Of a stretch of 41,646 nucleotides of DNA, positions 37,599-41,646 are shown in pieces. The translations under genes were made by a program, and so were the position numbers. Every line of letters starts with the position of its first letter. Positions within the stretch are counted from its first letter, which is position 1. The DNA is taken from NCBI GenBank assembly GCA_002387565.1, contig DGJT01000035.1, forward strand, positions 1 to 41,646, in the 5' to 3' direction. Origin of the DNA: Akkermansiaceae bacterium UBA4589 (lineage in GTDB: Bacteria > Verrucomicrobiota > Verrucomicrobiia > Verrucomicrobiales > Akkermansiaceae). Below the pieces are notes generated by a model. It had not been told where the DNA came from and did not search any database. It saw only the letters and a list, made by a program, of their open reading frames with translations.

Positions 37599-39323
37599 AT
37601 GAAAAAGTTTTTTAATGATTTTACCTGTGGGGTCAAAAATGATGTTTTAGCTGGAATTACGGTGTCATTAGCGATGATTCCAGAAGTTGTTGCTTTTGCT
37701 TTTGTGGCACATATTAATCCTTTGATGGCTTTATCTGGAGCTTTTATGGTGGGTTTAATTACTGCTATTTTTGGTGGTAGACCTGGTTTGATCTCAGGAG
37801 CAGCTGGAGCTGTGGCTGTGGTTTTTGCTCATATGATTTTGAGTGATCATGTGCAGGAAGTGGCGATAGATATGCCCGATCACATCAAAAACAATATAGG
37901 TATTTTCTTTTTAATGGCAACAGTGATGCTCATGGGGCTCATTCAAGTCGTAGCTGGAGTCTTTAAGTTAGGTCGATTTGTGCGCTTGATTCCGCATTCA
38001 GTGATGATGGGTTTTGTTAATGGTTTATCTATTGTGATTTTTTGGGCTCAGGTCAAAATGTTCACCAACAAAGAAACTTATGTGGATGAAGGTGGTGTAA
38101 CTCATTACAAAAGTGTATGGATGAAATTAGACAGCCCAGAGCTCTGGTGGATGCTGGCGCTCGTATTATTGACCATGGGATTATGTTGGGGACTTCCTAA
38201 GTTGAGCAAAAAAATACCAGCAGCATTGACTGCAATACTTATCACCACAGGTGTAGCTATTATCTTTAAAATGGATGTAAGTACAGTTGGTTCTTATATT
38301 ATAGATGGTGGTGGCACAGGTCTTAAGGGTGAATTGCCTAGTATCAATCAAGACTTTTGGCAATACTTACCATTTAATATGGATACATTGATGTTTATTC
38401 TACCCTTTGCTTTCTTAGCTGCTTCAGTGGGGCTGATTGAATCATTAATGACGATGAATTTAGTTGATGAACTTACCGAAACTAGAGGTAAAGCAAGTCG
38501 TGAGTGTGTGGCTCAAGGTGCAGGTAATATTGTAAGTGGTCTCTTTGGAGGTACAGGCGGTTGTGGTATGATTGGTCAAACCGTGATTAATATCAAAGCA
38601 GGTGGTCGAGGACGACTCTCTGGTATTATTATGGCGGTTACGTTACTTGTCTTCATTTTATTTGCAGATAAGTATATCGAGCAAGTCCCGATTGCAGCTC
38701 TTATAGGTGTGATGTTTATGATGGTGATAGAAACGTTTGCTTGGTCAAGTTTTAGAATTCTACGCAAAATACCTAAGGCAGATGCTGTTGTGCTTATTAC
38801 CGTGTCTGTAGTTACGGTAATCTTTGATTTAGCGATTGCTGTATTCGTGGGTGTGATTATTTCTGCGCTCGCTTTTGCTTGGAAAAATGCCACCATGATT
38901 CGAGCTCGTATCCGCTTCAAAGAAGACGGAACTAAAGTTTATGATATTTGGGGGCCTTTGTTCTTTGGTGCTATTCAAACATTTAACACACGTTTTGAAG
39001 TCAAAACCGATCCTGCTAAAGTTGAAATTGATTTTATGGAATCCAAGGTTTGTGATTACTCAGGTGTTGAAGCGATTAAAATTTTAGCCCAAAAATATCG
39101 TGATGAAGGCAAGCAAGTGATTCTAAAGCATCTCAGTCCCGAATGTCAGCTGATTTTACTTAAAGCAGACCCTAGCTTAGACGGCTTTATCGCGACATCT
39201 ATTGACGATCCTCGTTACTATATCATGAATAGCCAAGAGTTAGACATAGATGAGATTAGTGACGAAAAAGTTAAAGCTAAAGTCAAAGAAGAGCAGGATG
39301 CCACATCTACAGAAATTATTTAA
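37599..39323 (+). CDS. SulP family anion transporter with STAS domain
   Basis: This is a 574-aa inner-membrane transporter of the SLC26/SulP family. The N-terminal two thirds hold about 12 transmembrane segments with the family blocks VLAGITVSLAMIPEVVAFAFVAHINPLMALSGAFMVGLITAIFGGRPGLISGAAGA and GTGGCGMIGQTVINIKAGGRGRLSG. The C-terminal cytoplasmic STAS domain (about 450-560; VEIDFMESKVCDYSGVEAIKILAQKY) regulates transport. The sequence resembles the bicarbonate/dicarboxylate-type SulP proteins more than sulfate permeases, but the substrate cannot be fixed. It is divergent from malic enzyme across a 112-nt spacer, so shared use of C4/C3-acid or bicarbonate chemistry is only a suggestion. No Shine-Dalgarno sequence precedes ATG 37599. 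Confidence 0.92.
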   Translation: MKKFFNDFTCGVKNDVLAGITVSLAMIPEVVAFAFVAHINPLMALSGAFMVGLITAIFGGRPGLISGAAGAVAVVFAHMILSDHVQEVAIDMPDHIKNNIGIFFLMATVMLMGLIQVVAGVFKLGRFVRLIPHSVMMGFVNGLSIVIFWAQVKMFTNKETYVDEGGVTHYKSVWMKLDSPELWWMLALVLLTMGLCWGLPKLSKKIPAALTAILITTGVAIIFKMDVSTVGSYIIDGGGTGLKGELPSINQDFWQYLPFNMDTLMFILPFAFLAASVGLIESLMTMNLVDELTETRGKASRECVAQGAGNIVSGLFGGTGGCGMIGQTVINIKAGGRGRLSGIIMAVTLLVFILFADKYIEQVPIAALIGVMFMMVIETFAWSSFRILRKIPKADAVVLITVSVVTVIFDLAIAVFVGVIISALAFAWKNATMIRARIRFKEDGTKVYDIWGPLFFGAIQTFNTRFEVKTDPAKVEIDFMESKVCDYSGVEAIKILAQKYRDEGKQVILKHLSPECQLILLKADPSLDGFIATSIDDPRYYIMNSQELDIDEISDEKVKAKVKEEQDATSTEII

Positions 39324-39333
39324 TAATAAATCT

Positions 39334-39362
39334 TTGACAACTTGAATTAGATTCGTTATATC
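39334..39362 (+). promoter_or_regulatory. tRNA operon promoter
   Basis: A perfect TTGACA (39334-39339) is followed after 16-17 nt by TTATAT/TATATC (39356-39362), about 45 nt upstream of tRNA-Leu. A 9-bp hairpin ATTGTAGAC / GTCTACAAT (39376-39399) lies between promoter and tRNA and may serve processing. Confidence 0.7.
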
Positions 39363-39408
39363 AAGCGCCTCTTTGATTGTAGACACCAGGGTCTACAATA
39401 CTTGGAAT

Positions 39409-39494
39409 GCCAGCGTGGCGGAATTGGTAGACGCACCGGATTCAAAATCCGGCGAGCCTTGCTTGTGAGGGTTCGAGTCCCTCCGCTGGTACCA
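39409..39494 (+). tRNA. tRNA-Leu (anticodon CAA)
   Basis: Acceptor stem GCCAGCG / CGCTGGT, anticodon stem CCGGA / TCCGG with loop TTCAAAA (anticodon CAA, reads UUG), a long variable arm typical of class II tRNAs, and T arm GAGGG-TTCGAGT-CCCTC. The discriminator is A and the CCA end is encoded. Confidence 0.97.
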
Positions 39495-39507
39495 TGAAAA
39501 GTTTTTA

Positions 39508-39597
39508 GGAGAGATGGCAGAGCCTGGTTTAATGCACCGGTCTTGAAAACCGGCGTGGGGCAACTCACCGTGGGTTCGAATCCCACTCTCTCCGCCA
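39508..39597 (+). tRNA. tRNA-Ser (anticodon TGA)
   Basis: Acceptor stem GGAGAGA / TCTCTCC, anticodon arm CCGGT-CTTGAAA-ACCGG (anticodon TGA, reads UCA and related codons), a long variable arm, and T arm GTGGG-TTCGAAT-CCCAC. The discriminator is G and the CCA end is encoded. It lies 13 nt behind tRNA-Leu in one operon. Confidence 0.97.
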
Positions 39598-39601
39598 CTT
39601 T

Positions 39602-39632
39602 AAAACCTGCACCATTTGGTGCAGGTTTTTTT
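39602..39632 (+). terminator. Intrinsic terminator of the tRNA operon
   Basis: A 10-bp perfect stem AACCTGCACC / GGTGCAGGTT with loop ATTT is followed by T residues through 39632. Confidence 0.95.
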
Positions 39633-39643
39633 ATGGTGGCGAA

Positions 39644-39779
39644 CCGAGTGGATTTCGACGATGAGCTTTGCTCATAATCGACTGCAGCTAAGCACATTAG
39701 TGTTGATAAATAAAATATGGCGACAGCCATAGTCACTTGCAGAGGGTCATTGCGCAGCAATGAGCATAATCCCACTCGG
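39644..39779. repeat. Folded repeat-like element downstream of the tRNAs
   Basis: An outer arm CCGAGTGG (39644-39651) pairs with CCACTCGG (39772-39779). It encloses three perfect hairpins: ATGAGC-ttt-GCTCAT (39661-39675, flanked by TCGA on both sides), TATGGC-gaca-GCCATA (39716-39731) and TCATTGC-gca-GCAATGA (39747-39763). No open reading frame of note. It may be a dispersed repeat, a small RNA or debris of integration at the tRNA locus. Confidence 0.45.
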
Positions 39780-39865
39780 GCTTTACCTGACGATTGACTA
39801 GCTCAAAATAAAAATACTCAAATCACTGTTAAATTGGGGGCAGTTCTTTTACCTTTCATAACTAA

Positions 39866-40051
39866 ACAGAATTCCCGCCTATACCTAAACTCACGAAAGA
39901 AAAACAAGTATTAGTCAACGCAGAATGGCTTGCACAAAAACTACACATGGGACATAGTAGTGAAGTAAGTAATGCTAAGAGATGGGTGATGAGCAATAAA
40001 GAAGGACAAGAATTAATTAAGAAGTTAAATGAAAATTCAAATAATCAATGA
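39866..40051 (+). pseudogene. 3' remnant of a REP-associated (Y1/RAYT-like) transposase
   Basis: The frame open from 39866 (after a stop at 39863) to TGA 40049-40051 encodes about 61 residues, including PKLTKEKQVLVNAEWLAQKL, HMGHSSEVSNAKRW and a charged tail. This resembles the C-terminal end of Y1-type REP-associated transposases, where a WLAQ-L-MG motif is common. There is no start codon and the catalytic HUH part is missing, so it is a decayed fragment. Directly after its stop lies a REP-like repeat (40055), the arrangement expected of such elements. Family assignment from so short a piece is tentative. Confidence 0.5.
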
Positions 40052-40896
40052 AAGAATCAAAAATCAAAGGACCGACCCCCAAGACTGCGCCTCAGAGTTA
40101 CTATTATACGAGAGATCATCTCGGCTCAATTCGTGAGGTAGTGGCGAGTAATGGTCTTAATGTAGAAGCACGCTATGATTATAGTCCTTATGGGATTAGG
40201 ACTACACTTATCGAGAATATCAGCTCAGATTTAGGTTATACAGGACACTTTAGCCAAGACGTAGCAGGAGAGGAACTCGTCCTTGCTAAGTACCGAGCTT
40301 ATGACCCCACTATGGGTAGATGGCTATCTGCTGACCCCATCGCAGAACAAGGCGGTTTGAATTTATATGCTTATGTTTTGGGTAACCCGATTAATGCGAC
40401 AGATCCTGATGGGCTTAGAGAATATCAAACGACGGGTATTGGAGCTGCTCATGCTGCTGGTGTGTCGGCATTACATAAATCTAATAAAGCAGTAAGAGAT
40501 AGCGTTAATAGAGGAGAAAGAGACGGAGGCAGAGCTTTAGAAAGAGGTGGTAGAATTTGTAAAAAAACTTGTGATGGCAAAACTAGCTATTATACAACTG
40601 AAACTTTAGGCTCTCAAGGTGGAGTGGCTGTATGGAGCGCACCGAAATGTGATTCAGGAGACGAGCAAGTAGGTTGGTGGCATATACATGGAGGTTTATA
40701 CAATAAAAGTAGTGATAGTTTTGGTAATGAATCTGGTTTCTCTGATGCAGATAAAAATTTTGCAGATGGAGTTACAAAAAATGGCAAAAATTATCCTCAT
40801 TTAATGAACCCTAATAGATTGCCATTATCTTTAACTTCTCAAACATCATCTGGAATTAAAACTATAGTTAGAAAAGGAGGTAAAACAATTAAGTAA
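40048..40896 (+). CDS. Orphan Rhs tip with C-terminal toxin-like domain
   Basis: This open frame of 282 aa has a first ~14 residues that are repeat-derived (the REP-like sequence at 40055-40084 is translated), so the true upstream part of an Rhs protein is missing here. Residues about 17-125 are the Rhs core C-terminus (YYYTRDHLGSIREVV … YDYSPYG … YRAYDPTMGRWLSADPIAEQGGLNLYAYVLGNPINATDPDGL), ending in the usual DPxGL junction. The variable C-terminal domain (about 126-282) contains WWHIHGG followed by SGFSDADKNFA. This HxH … SxxD order recalls DUF4329/JAMM-like metal sites found in polymorphic toxins. The following gene begins 2 nt after the stop and is a candidate immunity gene. Whether this cassette is expressed alone or awaits recombination with a full-length Rhs gene is unknown. 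Confidence 0.75.
   Translation: MKESKIKGPTPKTAPQSYYYTRDHLGSIREVVASNGLNVEARYDYSPYGIRTTLIENISSDLGYTGHFSQDVAGEELVLAKYRAYDPTMGRWLSADPIAEQGGLNLYAYVLGNPINATDPDGLREYQTTGIGAAHAAGVSALHKSNKAVRDSVNRGERDGGRALERGGRICKKTCDGKTSYYTTETLGSQGGVAVWSAPKCDSGDEQVGWWHIHGGLYNKSSDSFGNESGFSDADKNFADGVTKNGKNYPHLMNPNRLPLSLTSQTSSGIKTIVRKGGKTIK
40055..40084 (+). repeat. REP-like repeat, copy A
   Basis: A 30-nt sequence containing ATCAAAGGACCGACCCCCAA. It occurs as an exact inverted copy at 41564-41593, and its last 22 nt also occur inverted at 41625-41646. The core GGACCGACCCCC is an imperfect palindrome like those of transposase-associated REP sequences. Confidence 0.9.
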
Positions 40897-40898
40897 TT

Positions 40899-41468
40899 AT
40901 GTCTAAGTTATTTTTTATATTAGTGTGCTTGAGTTTAATCAAAGCAGAGGAATTTATTGAACAATTTAATGCTAATAATTTATATGAATTTGCTTTTAAT
41001 GAAGACTTAGCATTAAAAACAATTAAAAATCAAATAATACCTAATATAAAAAACTCTTCTGAATTAGTCTTATTAGCTTATATCTTTCAGCGTTATCCCG
41101 AGGAAGGTTATTTTGTGGCTTTAGTCGCTAATTATAATAGAAATACAGATCCGTTTAATAATGATATTGAGCTGTTAAATGACTATTTTGTTTATAGAGG
41201 GCAAACATCTAAACTTAAATTAGAAACAGAAATTGCATCAGTTGCAGAAATAAATAAAAAAATAAAAAGAATAAAAAAACTTTTTTGTAATAATATGAAT
41301 AATAATATAAGCGATGATGAGTTGAAAGTAGAGTTATCTTTTTCTAAAACATCTTATTTATTTATAAAAAGTTCAGATTCAAATTTTTTTCATGGTGGAA
41401 TAGTTCGCGACTTTAAAAAAGATAGTGAAATCATAAAAATAATAGATGAGATATATAAATTGAAATAA
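40899..41468 (+). CDS. Candidate immunity protein with signal peptide
   Basis: This 189-aa protein of unknown family starts 2 nt after the Rhs toxin-like gene, the position where immunity genes of polymorphic toxins usually lie. The N-terminus MSKLFFILVCLSLIKAEE looks like a short signal peptide, so the mature protein would be periplasmic, which fits a toxin acting in or entering through that compartment. The rest is Lys-, Asn- and Glu-rich and mostly helical, with no motif I recognise. The gene is much more AT-rich than the housekeeping genes, consistent with horizontal gain. An AAAGGAGGT at 40873 is too far from the ATG to be its ribosome-binding site. Immunity function is inferred from position only. 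Confidence 0.65.
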   Translation: MSKLFFILVCLSLIKAEEFIEQFNANNLYEFAFNEDLALKTIKNQIIPNIKNSSELVLLAYIFQRYPEEGYFVALVANYNRNTDPFNNDIELLNDYFVYRGQTSKLKLETEIASVAEINKKIKRIKKLFCNNMNNNISDDELKVELSFSKTSYLFIKSSDSNFFHGGIVRDFKKDSEIIKIIDEIYKLK

Positions 41469-41520
41469 GTAAACGAGCCAATCAAGTTCATCTAAAAACC
41501 CCTAACACTTAATCCCTTTA

Positions 41521-41560
41521 AACTTATGCATTTGCTTGCAAGCAGACAAAATCATAAGTT
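41521..41560. repeat. Hairpin element between immunity gene and REP copy B
   Basis: Arms AACTTATG (41521-41528) and CATAAGTT (41553-41560) enclose the perfect 12-bp palindrome TGCTTGCAAGCA (41533-41544). It lies 4 nt before the REP-like repeat and could be a terminator-like end or part of the repeat unit. Confidence 0.5.
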
Positions 41561-41563
41561 CCA

Positions 41564-41593
41564 TCTTGGGGGTCGGTCCTTTGATTTTTGATT
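41564..41593 (-). repeat. REP-like repeat, copy B (inverted to A)
   Basis: This is an exact reverse complement of 40055-40084. Together the two copies bracket the Rhs tip/toxin gene and its candidate immunity gene. Confidence 0.9.
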
Positions 41594-41624
41594 TGACAGA
41601 TTATTTTGTGTTTGATTATGCTCT

Positions 41625-41646
41625 TCTTGGGGGTCGGTCCTTTGAT
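41625..41646 (-). repeat. REP-like repeat, copy C (cut by window edge)
   Basis: Twenty-two nt are identical to copy B and in the same orientation, 61 nt further on. The repeat runs to the last base of the window, so more may follow. Confidence 0.9.

Noticed and set aside
39356..39775. Minus-strand 139-codon open frame with an ERVGFEPTV-like segment
   Set aside because: It is the antisense of the tRNA-Leu and tRNA-Ser genes and their terminator, a well-known false protein type.
40873..40881. AAAGGAGGT as ribosome-binding site of the 40899 gene
   Set aside because: It is 17 nt from the ATG and encodes part of the upstream protein; spacing is too long.
41564..41646. CRISPR array from the repeated REP-like sequence
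   Set aside because: Only two direct copies with one 39-nt gap within the window, an inverted third copy 1.5 kb away, and no cas genes.

Overview
The window is about 41.6 kb of bacterial chromosome with roughly 40% GC, densely packed with housekeeping genes and ending in a small accessory island. The gene set points to the PVC group, most likely Verrucomicrobiota. The reasons are a Chlamydia-like ribonucleotide reductase (multi-ATP-cone NrdA plus an NrdB without the radical tyrosine), a plant-type GDP-mannose 3,5-epimerase, a divergent DXS, and a near absence of Shine-Dalgarno sequences. This placement is inference; no 16S rRNA gene is present.

Layout. 1-8969 (+): rpoB (5' end cut by the window edge), rpoC, and a GDP-mannose 3,5-epimerase gene 11 nt behind rpoC. 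8970-9366: a gene-free stretch with a nested hairpin element and a palindromic promoter/operator. 9367-12028 (+): furA-katG, a peroxide-defence pair organised like the actinobacterial operon. 12060-12086: shared terminator. 12095-13267 (-): tgt, whose zinc cysteines are gone. 13348-13653 (+): small exported protein. 13669-20312 (-): dxs, xseB, a membrane glycosyltransferase-like protein, and an NtrC-type regulator with its soluble histidine kinase. 20320-22122 (+): cutA, an exported protein of unknown function, and folP. 22137-27170 (-): an HTH-like protein, mutS, a Ca2+/Na+ antiporter and a class IV aminotransferase (probable PabC). 27322-32025 (-): the nrdB-nrdA operon with NrdR-box-like sites upstream. 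32281-32440 (+): a possible structured RNA ending in an intrinsic terminator. 32456-37486 (-): M3 oligopeptidase, DNA polymerase III delta'-like protein, and a malic enzyme with an in-frame repeat insertion. 37599-39323 (+): SulP anion transporter with STAS domain.

39334-41646 is the accessory part. A tRNA-Leu/tRNA-Ser operon with its own promoter and terminator is followed by a folded repeat-like element, the 3' remnant of a REP-associated (Y1/RAYT-like) transposase, and a cassette holding an Rhs tip with a C-terminal toxin-like domain plus a small exported candidate immunity protein. The cassette is bracketed by an inverted 30-nt REP-like repeat, with one further copy at the window edge.

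The four points most worth a second look are the REP-bracketed Rhs toxin/immunity cassette, the RPE-like coding repeat inside malic enzyme, the tyrosine-less class Ic-like ribonucleotide reductase with phased NrdR boxes, and the unexplained folded RNA between nrdB and the M3 peptidase.
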